From positions 124,001 through 188,000 of the forward strand of contig NZ_JAJONF010000011.1 in the NCBI RefSeq assembly GCF_021462265.1: DNA of 64,000 bases, given 5' to 3'. The notes beneath the pieces were generated by a model. It did not search any database and had not been told where the DNA came from. It worked only from the letters and a program-made list of their open reading frames with translations. Below, in pieces: positions 33,471 through 43,373 of this stretch. Source of the DNA: Streptomyces shenzhenensis. Its GTDB lineage: Bacteria; Actinomycetota; Actinomycetes; Streptomycetales; Streptomycetaceae. How positions within the stretch are numbered: the first letter of the stretch is position 1; every line of letters starts with the position of its first letter. The position numbers were made by a program, and so were the translations under genes.

Positions 33471-34111
33471 GCCGCGGACCGAACCCGCCGCCAGACACTC
33501 GGCGCCACACTGATGGCCACCGTCAACCCGACCGCCGCCACCACTCCTTCCCACGGTTCCGGAAACAGCGACCCGCCCAGAATCCCGATCACCTGATACG
33601 TCACCGCCCAGGCCAGACACGCCGCCACGTTCCCCCGCGCGAACCGCCGCAGCGGCCACTCCGCCAGCAGACACGCCAGCATCACGGGAATCCGGCCGGC
33701 CGGCACCAGCCGGGACAGCACCAGCACGGCGACCCCGTGCCCGGCCAGCTTCGACTGCGCCTGCGACAGCCGCTGCTCCGGCGCCCGCGCCCGTATCGCC
33801 GCCAGCCACCGCGACCCGTTCTTCGACCGCAGCCCACGCCGTCCCAGCCAGTACAGCGCCGCGTCCCCCAGGAAGGCCGCCAGCGACGCCGTCACGAACA
33901 CCAGCGCCAGCGCGAACGGCGCCGTCTGGTGGTACGCCACCACCGCCGCCGAACTCACCAGCGCCCCCGTCGGCACCACCGGCACCAACGCCCCGATCAG
34001 CACCAGCAGGAACAGCGTCGGATACCCGATCGCCTGCTGCGTGGACTCGGTCGCCGTCGAGGAGGTCGCCGCCGTGGAGCCGGCGGCGGCCAGGACCACC
34101 AGCAGCCTCAC
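33467..34111 (-). CDS. DedA family membrane protein
   Basis: This 214-residue protein has the DedA/SNARE-associated layout: hydrophobic spans near residues 30-55 and 62-88, the conserved FLGDAALYWLGRRG and RLVPAGRIPVMLACLLAEWPLRRFARGNVAACLAW segments, and a C-terminal span. DedA proteins are linked to lipid (undecaprenyl phosphate or aminophospholipid) translocation. The GTG start at 34111 overlaps the upstream MBL-hydrolase stop (GTGA), so they are coupled. The tandem array lies directly downstream of the stop. Confidence 0.88.
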   Translation of the reverse strand: MRLLVVLAAAGSTAATSSTATESTQQAIGYPTLFLLVLIGALVPVVPTGALVSSAAVVAYHQTAPFALALVFVTASLAAFLGDAALYWLGRRGLRSKNGSRWLAAIRARAPEQRLSQAQSKLAGHGVAVLVLSRLVPAGRIPVMLACLLAEWPLRRFARGNVAACLAWAVTYQVIGILGGSLFPEPWEGVVAAVGLTVAISVAPSVWRRVRSAA

Positions 34112-34881
34112 CGGGCGACCTCCAGCCGCACGCTCTCCCCGTGGCCGAGCTTGTGCACCGACACCTGCGGCGCGTACTCGGCTGCGAGGCGCACGAACTC
34201 GTCACCGGGCGCGTGGAATTCGTGCGGGCGCACCCCGTCCATGCCGATCGGCCAGTACGTCCCGTAGTGCACCGGCACCGCGCTGCGCGCCGCCAGCCGG
34301 GCCAGCGCCCGCGCCGCCCGCCCGGCGTCCAGGTGGCCCTCCCCGAGGTACGGCCCCCACCCGCCGACCGGCAGCAGGGCGACGTCCACCGGCCCGACCG
34401 CCTCGGCCATCTCGTCGAACAGCCCGGTGTCCCCGGCGAAGTACGTCCGCGCCGCGCCCTCGACGACGTATCCGAGGGCGGGAGCGCGGTGCGGTCCGAC
34501 CGGCAGCCGGCGGCCGTCGTGCAGCGCGGGCACGGCGCGTACCACGAGGGGGCCGGCGGATATCTCGTCGCCGACGCCCATCTCCGTGATCCGCAGCAGG
34601 CGGAGGCGGCGGAGCGCGGGGAGCGCCCGCAGCGCGCCCCGGGGCACGAGCAGGCGCGTGCCCGGCGCGAGCCCCGCCAGCGAGGGCACGTGCAGATGGT
34701 CCGCGTGCAGGTGGGAGACGAGCGCCAGGTCCGCGCGGCGGGCCTCGGGCGGCGGCGGGGCGCCGCGCCGCCGCCGCAGGTGCGCGAGCCGGCGCGCGAA
34801 CAGGGGATCGGTGAGCAGGCGTATGCCCGAATCCTCGATCGTGCAGGTGGCGTGACCCCACCAGGTGATCTCCACCGGCAC
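34108..34881 (-). CDS. MBL-fold metallo-hydrolase (UlaG-like)
   Basis: This 257-residue protein is a second MBL-fold hydrolase. It opens VEITWWGHATCTIEDSGIRLLTDPLF, with the metal motif LVSHLHADHLHVPSL, the ARTYFAGDTGLFDEMAE strand and VPVHYGTYWPIG with the final histidine. The GHATC and L-x-TDP features resemble UlaG/YtnP-like lactonase or phosphodiesterase relatives. The start gives MPVEITWW. The DedA gene follows in overlap, hinting at a membrane or lipid-related role, which is inference. Confidence 0.88.
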   Translation of the reverse strand: MPVEITWWGHATCTIEDSGIRLLTDPLFARRLAHLRRRRGAPPPPEARRADLALVSHLHADHLHVPSLAGLAPGTRLLVPRGALRALPALRRLRLLRITEMGVGDEISAGPLVVRAVPALHDGRRLPVGPHRAPALGYVVEGAARTYFAGDTGLFDEMAEAVGPVDVALLPVGGWGPYLGEGHLDAGRAARALARLAARSAVPVHYGTYWPIGMDGVRPHEFHAPGDEFVRLAAEYAPQVSVHKLGHGESVRLEVAR

Positions 34882-34964
34882 CTCTTTGCCTCCTTCGCGC
34901 GACTCCCCGAAGCCTACGTGCAGGAGTAGGGTCGGCGGCGAAACCCGGAGGTGAGGGGGACACC

Positions 34965-35396
34965 ATGGGACAGGTGCGGGGTGCCTCCGGCGGGATCGCG
35001 CCGGTGCGGGTGACCGCGATCGCGAGTCTGACGCCCCTGGAGGAGCTGGAGATCGACCCCTTCCTGGTCGACTCCCGCAGTCAGCACGCGATGTGCGCGC
35101 GCTGGGCCGTGGAACACGGATACGTCATCGCCCGCGAGCTGCTGGTCCGCGGGGTGCGCCACGACCACAGCGCCCTGTGGACGGGCGTCCGGTCCGGCCT
35201 CGACGTCTTCGTCGCCCCGAGCAGACGGGTCCTGGAGAGCGCGCTGTCGTCGGTCGAGGACTTCATGGCGGAGTGCGCGCGACGCGGGGTGCGGGTGGAG
35301 ACGGTGGGACGTGCGGAGCCCCGCTACGACGCCCGGATGAAGGCCATGGTGCACCGCAGGCTGTCCATGCCGACGGCGGGGTACGACGGCCGGTAG
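34965..35396 (+). CDS. Conserved protein resembling a degenerate serine-recombinase catalytic domain
   Basis: This 143-residue protein is not confidently assigned. It reads like the N-terminal domain of serine resolvases: an opening strand VRVTAIASL with a serine at residue 21 in the right place, a helix SRSQHAMCARWAVEHGYV (37-54) where resolvases have a QxxxCxxxAxxxGY helix, and FVAPSRRVLESALSSVED with RRGVRVETV (82-113) where they have the DRLSR and following helix-strand. The catalytic arginines of the YxRVS and DRxSR motifs are missing or altered, and there is no DNA-binding domain. GGAGGTGAGGGGGA precedes the ATG. Function unknown. Confidence 0.6.
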   Translation: MGQVRGASGGIAPVRVTAIASLTPLEELEIDPFLVDSRSQHAMCARWAVEHGYVIARELLVRGVRHDHSALWTGVRSGLDVFVAPSRRVLESALSSVEDFMAECARRGVRVETVGRAEPRYDARMKAMVHRRLSMPTAGYDGR

Positions 35397-35611
35397 GGCC
35401 GGGGCCGTCGAGCGGCCCGGGACAGGCCCCTTGAGCGCGTCGGCCACCCTCGGTCCGCCGCCACGGCGCACAACTCCCGCCGCGGTGTCCGGCGGGGGCG
35501 GCGGTGTCGACCCCGACCGTGACCGCCCCGTTCCGGCCCGCCCGCGTGTGACAGTGTTGGCGCGAGCAGACCCGCGGCCGGCGCGGGGCGTGGACGTGAG
35601 GTCGGTGGGGC

Positions 35612-37657
35612 GTGCGGTGGCGGCGGGTGGTCAGTCAGGTCGGGCGGAGCGTCACGGTGTGGGTGGTCTCCACCGTCACCATGCTGGTCCTCGCCGGCAT
35701 CCTGCCCGACTTCCAGCTCCAGTCCCCCGACGGTGACAGTGCCACCCGCATCGCCATGACCGCGGCCCTCGGCGCCGGAGCCTTCGGTGTGCTCTCGGCC
35801 GTCGTCTGGCCCCTGCTCGTACGGCTCCTGCTGCTCGTGCCCGCGTTCGTCCTCGGCCTGCTGGTCTTCTTCCTCAACGGCTCCCTCCTCCTCGTCGCGC
35901 TGCGCATCAACCCCTCCGGGCAGAGCGAGGCCGCGCCGGAGACCGCCGTGATCGTGGCCGCCGTGATGTCCGCGGTCGCCTCCGCCACCGGCGGTGCCCT
36001 CACCGTCCGCGACGACGACGCCTACCGCCACCGGCTCTCCCGCCTCGCCACCCGCCGCCGCAGATCCCACCCGCCCTGCCCGGCCACCCCCGGCACCGTC
36101 TTCCTCCAGCTCGACGGCGTCGGTCACGACGTCCTCGCCACCGCGGTCGCCAAGGGCCTGATGCCGACCGTGGCGGAATGGCTCGCCGCCAGCCACCGGC
36201 TCACCCCCTGGCGCACCGACTGGTCCAGCCAGACCGGCGCCAGCCAGCTCGGCATCCTGCACGGCTCCACCTTCGACATCCCCGCCTTCCGCTGGTACGA
36301 GAAGGAGCACCGGGAGGTGATGGTCTGCAACCGGCCGACCAGCGCCGCCGAACTCCAGCGCCGGGCGGTCGAGCGCACCGCCGACGCGGGGCTGCTCTCC
36401 CTGGACGGCGCCAGCCGCGGCAACCTCTTCAGCGGCGGCGCCGACGAACAGGCCCTCGTCCTGTCGATAGCCGCCCGCCGCCGCGGCCGGGAGAACCGTT
36501 CCCGCGCCGGTTACTTCGCGTACTTCGCCGACCCCGCCAACGCCGTCCGCACCGCGCTCTCCTTCTGCGCCGAGGTCGCCCGCGAGATCGGCCAGTCCGG
36601 CGCGGCCCGGCTCCGCCGGCAGCGCCCGCGGGTCAGCCGCGGCGGCCTCTACCCCTTCGTCCGCGCCTTCGCGACCATCGTCGAACGGGACGTCGTCGTC
36701 GCCGCGGTCATGGGCGACCTGCTCGTCGGCCGCACCGCCGTCTACGCCGACCTGGTCGCCTACGACGAGGTCGCCCACCACTCCGGCCCGCACAGCCGCG
36801 ACGCCGAGAAGGTGCTGCGACGCCTGGACCGTGCCCTCGCCCTCATCGAGAAGGCCGCCGAACACGCCCCCCGGCCGTACCGGATCGTCGTCCTCTCCGA
36901 CCACGGCCAGAGCCCCGGCGAGACCTTCCACTCCCGCTACGGGCTCACCCTCGGCGACCTGGTCCGGGCCGGCTGCGGACTGCCCGTACCGCGCCGGGCG
37001 GAGAGCACCCACAGCGGCACGGAGGCGCGGGCAGCCGTCCGCGCGGCGCTGCGCAGGCCGGTCGAGGAGGGCGGCGAGAAGTACCGGCCGACCCGGCGCT
37101 CGGAGCCGATCGTGCTCGCCTCCGGCAACCTCGGCCTGGTCTCCTTCCCGGACGTGCCGCACCGCATGACCAAGGAGGAGCTGGACGCCCGCCATCCGGC
37201 TCTGCTCACCACCCTCGCCAACCATCCCGGCATCGGGTTCCTGCTGGTGCGCAGCGAGGAACACGGCGGGGTGGTGCTCGGCGCGTACGGCGCGGAGATA
37301 CCCCTCGACCGGCTCGACAGCCACGCGGGGCCGCTCGGCCTGTTCGGGCCGGGGGCCGCGGATGCCGTACGGCGCACACACGCCTTTCCGCACACCGCCG
37401 ACATCATGGTGAACTCGTGGTACGACCCGGAGGCCGGCGAAGTGCTGGCGTTCGAGGAGCAGATCGGGTCGCACGGGGGGCTGGGGGGTGCGCAGGGGCG
37501 GCCGTTCCTGTTGTCGCCGGTCTGTGTGTCCGAACCGGTGGGGGAGGGGGAGGAACTCGTGGGGGCCGAGGCGGTGCACGAGGTGCTGCGGCGGTGGCTT
37601 CGGGAAGCGGACGGGCCACAGGTTCCCCTGTCCGCGGAGGGGGAGCGGGCCGCGTAG
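35612..37657 (+). CDS. Holin-like membrane domain fused to alkaline-phosphatase-fold domain
   Basis: This 681-residue protein has a four-span N-terminal membrane region (about residues 12-135) of the type annotated as 'phage holin family' in actinobacteria. A large alkaline-phosphatase/phosphodiesterase-fold domain follows. Metal-site features appear in order: FLQLDGVGHDVL, the nucleophile region QTGASQLGILHGSTF, LVAYDEVAHHSGPHSRD, VVLSDHGQSPGETF and AFPHTADIMVNSWYDP. The domain probably faces one side of the membrane and hydrolyses phosphate or phosphodiester bonds in an envelope polymer or lipid; this is inference. The GTG at 35612 is the longest sensible start and has only a weak ribosome site. 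Confidence 0.8.
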   Translation: MRWRRVVSQVGRSVTVWVVSTVTMLVLAGILPDFQLQSPDGDSATRIAMTAALGAGAFGVLSAVVWPLLVRLLLLVPAFVLGLLVFFLNGSLLLVALRINPSGQSEAAPETAVIVAAVMSAVASATGGALTVRDDDAYRHRLSRLATRRRRSHPPCPATPGTVFLQLDGVGHDVLATAVAKGLMPTVAEWLAASHRLTPWRTDWSSQTGASQLGILHGSTFDIPAFRWYEKEHREVMVCNRPTSAAELQRRAVERTADAGLLSLDGASRGNLFSGGADEQALVLSIAARRRGRENRSRAGYFAYFADPANAVRTALSFCAEVAREIGQSGAARLRRQRPRVSRGGLYPFVRAFATIVERDVVVAAVMGDLLVGRTAVYADLVAYDEVAHHSGPHSRDAEKVLRRLDRALALIEKAAEHAPRPYRIVVLSDHGQSPGETFHSRYGLTLGDLVRAGCGLPVPRRAESTHSGTEARAAVRAALRRPVEEGGEKYRPTRRSEPIVLASGNLGLVSFPDVPHRMTKEELDARHPALLTTLANHPGIGFLLVRSEEHGGVVLGAYGAEIPLDRLDSHAGPLGLFGPGAADAVRRTHAFPHTADIMVNSWYDPEAGEVLAFEEQIGSHGGLGGAQGRPFLLSPVCVSEPVGEGEELVGAEAVHEVLRRWLREADGPQVPLSAEGERAA

Positions 37658-37976
37658 TCCGTCCGCCGCGGGCCGGCGGGGGCCGGTCGTGCCCACGCGG
37701 CGGAGCCGCACCTCGGCTCGAGTGCCGGCCCCGCCGACCGTCGCCAGAAACCGCAACGGGTTCCCGGGCATCGGCCGCGGCCGTCGCGGCGTGTCCCGGG
37801 TCGCCGCGCGCGGCGGGGCTGCTCGCCGAGTTGTCCGCGTGGCTCGCGGCACACGCCCTTGACGGGGCCGCATCCCCGGCGGCAGGAAAATCGGCTGCGT
37901 TCGCCTGGCTCCCGGCACACACTGTTCGAGTCGGTCGAAACCGACCCTTCCCGAACACTCCCCAGGAGCCGTCGCC
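37658..37976. other. Intergenic region with partial repeat copy; leader of the moxR gene
   Basis: This 319-bp gap contains a short fragment of the dispersed repeat near its start (37689-37717) and the probable promoter of the MoxR operon at its right end. The ribosome site CCCAGGAGCC is at 37961-37970. No other feature was recognised. Confidence 0.5.
37689..37717. repeat. Dispersed intergenic repeat, truncated copy D
   Basis: GTGCCCACGCGGCGGAGCCG followed by CACCTCGGC matches the left third of the best copy (25942-26026). The hairpin and the GCGCGACCAG tail are missing. Confidence 0.65.
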
Positions 37977-39038
37977 TTGCAGGCAGCCGTCACCGTCACT
38001 CCCTCCCGTATCCCCGAGCTCCTGCTCGGACTCGCCACCGTCCGGCCGGTGTTCATCTGGGGCGCGCCCGGCATCGGGAAGTCCTCCCTGGTGCGGGAGT
38101 TCGCCGAATCGCTCGGGCTGGAGTGCGTGAGCCTGCTGGGTACCCAGCTCGCGCCCGAGGACCTGATCGGCGTCCCGCAGATCCGGGACGGACGGTCCGT
38201 CTTCTGTCCCCCCGAGGCGATCGCCCGGGACGAGCCGTACTGCCTGTTCCTGGACGAGCTGAACGCGGCCACCCCTGATGTGCAGAAGGCGTTCTACTCG
38301 TTGATCCTGGACCGGCGGATCGGGAACTACGAGCTGCCCAAGGGGTCGATCGTGATCGGGGCCGGCAACCGGGCCACCGACAACGCCCTCGCCCGGCCCA
38401 TCGCCTCCGCGCTCGTCAACCGGCTGGCCCACGTCCACCTGGAGGCCTCCGCGCACGACTGGCTCGCCTGGGCCGCGGCGAGCGGCATCCACCCGTGGAT
38501 CCTGGACCACCTCACCGACCGGCCCGACCACCTGTGGTCCAGGCCGCCGAAGACCGAGGAGCCGTTCTCCACCCCGCGCTCCTGGCACATGCTCTCCGAC
38601 GCCCTGCACTCCTTCGGACGCGATCTCGACGAGGCGACGCTGAAGGTCCTGGCGCACGGCACGCTGACGCCCGCGCACGCCACCGCCTTCTGCGGATACG
38701 TCAAGATCGTGCGCAGCCGGTTCGGGATCGAGGCGATCCTGAAGGGGGACGCGGGATGGCCGCCCCGCATCGAGGACCGCGACCTGCTGTACTACCTCGC
38801 GGAGTCGTTCCGGGGGCGGCTGGTCAAGGAACTGCCCGCCGACAAGGAGCACATGTCGGCGAACGGCCGGCAGACCGCGTACCGCGCCAAGTCGCTGCTG
38901 GTGCAGCTGGCCGAGATCTCCGTCGAGGTCGCCCAGACCGTCATCGCCTCCGACCCGGACGGCAACCCGGTCCTGCCCGCCTGGTTCCTGATCGAGGCGG
39001 CCCGGGACATGCCCCGGCTGGTGGAGGCCCGGCGGTGA
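37977..39038 (+). CDS. MoxR-family AAA+ ATPase
   Basis: This 353-residue protein is a MoxR-type AAA+ ATPase. The Walker A motif WGAPGIGKSSL is near residue 28, Walker B CLFLDELNAATPDVQKAF near 91, and the sensor region VIGAGNRATDNALARPIASALVNRL near 125. MoxR proteins act as chaperones that work with VWA-domain partners, often to load metal or remodel a complex. The likely start is TTG at 37977 with AGGAG 8 nt upstream. Its stop overlaps the VWA/metallopeptidase gene (GTGA, 39035-39038), which supports a working pair. Confidence 0.9.
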   Translation: MQAAVTVTPSRIPELLLGLATVRPVFIWGAPGIGKSSLVREFAESLGLECVSLLGTQLAPEDLIGVPQIRDGRSVFCPPEAIARDEPYCLFLDELNAATPDVQKAFYSLILDRRIGNYELPKGSIVIGAGNRATDNALARPIASALVNRLAHVHLEASAHDWLAWAAASGIHPWILDHLTDRPDHLWSRPPKTEEPFSTPRSWHMLSDALHSFGRDLDEATLKVLAHGTLTPAHATAFCGYVKIVRSRFGIEAILKGDAGWPPRIEDRDLLYYLAESFRGRLVKELPADKEHMSANGRQTAYRAKSLLVQLAEISVEVAQTVIASDPDGNPVLPAWFLIEAARDMPRLVEARR

Positions 39039-40831
39039 GCCGGGCCGCCGCCCGCAAGAAGCCCGACCTGGCCGCCGAGAACTTCGCGGCCGGCGTCGAA
39101 CTGCTGCGGGCCAACCCCGCCCTGCGCGCCGTCGAGTTCACCATCTGCCGGCACGAGAAGTGCGAACTCGGGCCCCAGGAGGGGCTGGTGCGCGCCGACT
39201 CGGACGGAGTGCTGCACGCCCACGCCACCCGCCGGGCCGAACCGGCCGAGTGGGCCTGGGCGCTGGCGCACTGCACCATCCACCTCGGCTTCGGTCACCT
39301 GCCCGCCGCCACCGGGCCGCGCACCCAGCCCGACCGCTACGATCTCGCCGCCCGCTGCACCGTCGTCAACCGTTTCCTGCAGACCTTCCCCGTCGGCGAG
39401 GCCCCCGACCACCTGCCCGCCTCCTACCCGGAGGGCGACGAGGAGCGGCTCGCCGCCGGCTGGCGCCGGACCGGCGGCGTCCCGGCCCCCTACGAGCACG
39501 GCGGGACCAGCGGCGGTGAGCCCGACCAGCTTCTGCTCTCCTGGAACCGGTGGGCCGGACAGGTACCCGACTGGCAGGTGGGGTTCGCGCACGCGCTGAC
39601 CCGCACCATGTCCCGGGCGATGGACCTGGCCGGCGGCCGCCGCGCCGCCATGACCGGGCCGCCCACCCCGCTGCGCCCCTGGGAGCAGGCACTGAGCTGG
39701 TTCGTCTCCTCCTACCCGCTGCTCGGCGGCATCGCGGCCGGCATCAGACTCGTCGCCGACGCCGAACTGGCCCGCGCCCACGACATCGCCGTGGCCGCGG
39801 TCAACCCCGAGGCCGGCGAGATCTACGTCAACCCGCTGCGGACGATGGACGACGAGGAGTGGCGGTTCGTCCTCGCCCACGAGATGCTGCACGCCGCCCT
39901 GCGCCACGGCGACCGCCTCGGCAGCCGCGACGCCTACCTCTTCAACATCGCCTGCGACTACGTCATCAACGGCTGGCTGGTCGAGATGCGCGTCGGCACG
40001 ATGCCCGAAGGGCTGCTGTACGACGCCGGGTTGAAGGGGCTCTCGGCCGAGGAGGTCTACGACCGGATCACCGTCGACCTGAGACGGATGCGGCGGCTCG
40101 CCACGCTGCGCGGCAAGGGCCGCGGTGACGTGCTGGGCGCACCGCTCGGGCCGCCCGGCGCGTACGTCGACCTCGACGAGTTCTACCGCCGGGGGCTGTG
40201 CCAGGGCCTCGACCTGCACCAGACGCAGGACCGGGGCCTGCTGCCCGGCGGCCTGGTCGAGGAGATCCGCGCGCTCAGCCATCCACCGCTGCCCTGGGAC
40301 GCCCGACTGGCCCGCTGGTTCGACGAGTTCGTGCCACGCCCGGAGGCCGTACGGTCCTATGCCCGCCCCCCGCGCCGGCAGTCGTCCACCCCGGACATTC
40401 CGCGCGCGGGCCGGTACTTCCCGCCCGAGGAGGTCGCCCGCTGCACCTTCGGCGTGGTCCTGGACACCTCCGGCTCCATGGACCGCACCCTGCTCGGCAA
40501 GGCTCTCGGCGCGATCGCCTCCTACGCCGAGGCCCGTGACGTCCCGGCCGCGCGCGTCGTCTTCTGCGACGCGGCCCCGTACGACGCCGGCTATCTGCCG
40601 GCCACCGAGATCGCCGGCCGGGTCCGGGTGCACGGCCGCGGCGGTACGGTCCTGCAGCCCGGCATCGACCTGCTCCAGCGCGCGGACGACTTCCCGCCCG
40701 CCGCGCCGGTGCTGGTGATCACCGACGGCTGGTGCGACGTGCTGCGGGTCCGCCGTGAGCACGCGTATCTGATCCCGGACGGCCGGCGCCTGCCGTTCAC
40801 TCCCGGCGGGCCGGTCTTCCGGGTGCGCTGA
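39035..40831 (+). CDS. VWA-like protein with putative zinc metallopeptidase domain (DUF2201-type)
   Basis: This 598-residue protein combines a putative metallopeptidase region with a VWA-like C-terminal domain. Residues 281-291 read AHEMLHAALRH, an HExxH-x4-H zinc motif, inside the conserved context EEWRFVLAHEMLHAALRHGD and FNIACDYVIN. Residues 477-482 are DTSGSM, the metal-ion-dependent adhesion site of a VWA domain, and VLVITDGWCD lies near the end. An apparent degenerate copy of the zinc motif, HCTIHLGFGH, is at residues 79-88. The gene is translationally coupled to the MoxR ATPase. The role is unknown; a MoxR-driven metal or protein-maturation machine is plausible. Confidence 0.86.
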   Translation: MSRAAARKKPDLAAENFAAGVELLRANPALRAVEFTICRHEKCELGPQEGLVRADSDGVLHAHATRRAEPAEWAWALAHCTIHLGFGHLPAATGPRTQPDRYDLAARCTVVNRFLQTFPVGEAPDHLPASYPEGDEERLAAGWRRTGGVPAPYEHGGTSGGEPDQLLLSWNRWAGQVPDWQVGFAHALTRTMSRAMDLAGGRRAAMTGPPTPLRPWEQALSWFVSSYPLLGGIAAGIRLVADAELARAHDIAVAAVNPEAGEIYVNPLRTMDDEEWRFVLAHEMLHAALRHGDRLGSRDAYLFNIACDYVINGWLVEMRVGTMPEGLLYDAGLKGLSAEEVYDRITVDLRRMRRLATLRGKGRGDVLGAPLGPPGAYVDLDEFYRRGLCQGLDLHQTQDRGLLPGGLVEEIRALSHPPLPWDARLARWFDEFVPRPEAVRSYARPPRRQSSTPDIPRAGRYFPPEEVARCTFGVVLDTSGSMDRTLLGKALGAIASYAEARDVPAARVVFCDAAPYDAGYLPATEIAGRVRVHGRGGTVLQPGIDLLQRADDFPPAAPVLVITDGWCDVLRVRREHAYLIPDGRRLPFTPGGPVFRVR

Positions 40832-40898
40832 GCGCGGATGTGATCGGATGGGGGCCAGCGAACCGGTTCGTTCGCCTTCATCGCCGAAAGGAACAACC

Positions 40899-41324
40899 GT
40901 GGCTACCACGCGCACCGCACACACCGTCTGGGAAGGCAGCCTGACCGAGGGCAACGGTGTCATCACCTTCGACTCCTCCGGCATCGGCGAGCAGCCCGTC
41001 ACGTGGGCCTCACGCTCCCAGGAGGCGAACGGCAGGACCAGCCCCGAGGAGCTGATCGCCGCCGCCCACTCCAGCTGCTTCTCCATGGCCCTGTCGCACG
41101 CCCTGACCGGTGCCGGCACCCCGCCCACCAAGCTGGTCACGAACGCCGACGTCACCTTCCAGCCGGGCACCGGCATCACCGGCATCCACCTGACCGTCGA
41201 GGGAACGGTCCCCGGCCTGGACGCCGAGGGCTTCGCCGCCGCCGCCGAGGACGCCAAGAAGAACTGCCCGGTCAGCCAGGCCCTGGCCGGCACCACCATC
41301 ACCCTGGACGCGAAGCTCGCCTGA
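40899..41324 (+). CDS. OsmC-family peroxiredoxin (Ohr/OsmC)
   Basis: This 141-residue protein is an OsmC-type thiol peroxidase, which reduces organic hydroperoxides. The two redox cysteines are in AAHSSCFSMALSHAL (near residue 59) and NCPVSQALAG (near 125), the pattern of OsmC proteins. It opens ATTRTAHTVWEGSL. The GTG start at 40899 is preceded by GAAAGGAAC. It stands 67 nt after the VWA gene but with its own leader and terminator, so it is probably a separate transcription unit induced by peroxide or osmotic stress. Confidence 0.92.
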   Translation: MATTRTAHTVWEGSLTEGNGVITFDSSGIGEQPVTWASRSQEANGRTSPEELIAAAHSSCFSMALSHALTGAGTPPTKLVTNADVTFQPGTGITGIHLTVEGTVPGLDAEGFAAAAEDAKKNCPVSQALAGTTITLDAKLA

Positions 41325-41340
41325 GCGCCGTACCAGCCGC

Positions 41341-41373
41341 GATGCCGCGCCCCCTGTCCGGGGGCGCGGCATC
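41341..41373. terminator. Terminator hairpin after the osmC-like gene
   Basis: A perfect 14-bp inverted repeat (41341-41354 and 41360-41373, loop TGTCC) starts 17 nt after the OsmC-like stop. It separates that gene from the dnaK promoter region. Confidence 0.8.
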
Positions 41374-41394
41374 GTCGTTCCGGGGTACCCGGCA

Positions 41395-41424
41395 TTGACA
41401 ACGGCTCGCTCGAGTTTTGTGCTG
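41395..41424 (+). promoter_or_regulatory. Possible promoter of the second dnaK gene
   Basis: TTGACA at 41395-41400 is a perfect minus-35 hexamer. About 17 nt downstream TGTGCT is a weak minus-10 match. A CTCGAGT at 41409-41415 is close to, but not a full, HAIR (HspR) half-site. Confidence 0.35.
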
Positions 41425-41461
41425 GAAATCGGGGAAGCGCCCTGGGCGGAAGGGGACGGAC

Positions 41462-43309
<1,848 letters not shown>

Positions 43310-43373
43310 GGCACCGCCGGATTCCGCCGTCGTGGCTGATCGCCGTCGCGCCGGGAAGGAGATCGGCCGCGGT

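Noticed and set aside
33190..33510. Minus-strand frame with repeated AGRGCA units across the tandem array
   Set aside because: The repeats are a direct consequence of the 18-bp DNA units; there is no ribosome site and no coding character outside the array.
41400..41420. HspR-binding HAIR element before dnaK
   Set aside because: Only one half-site-like CTCGAGT is seen; the second half at the required spacing is missing.
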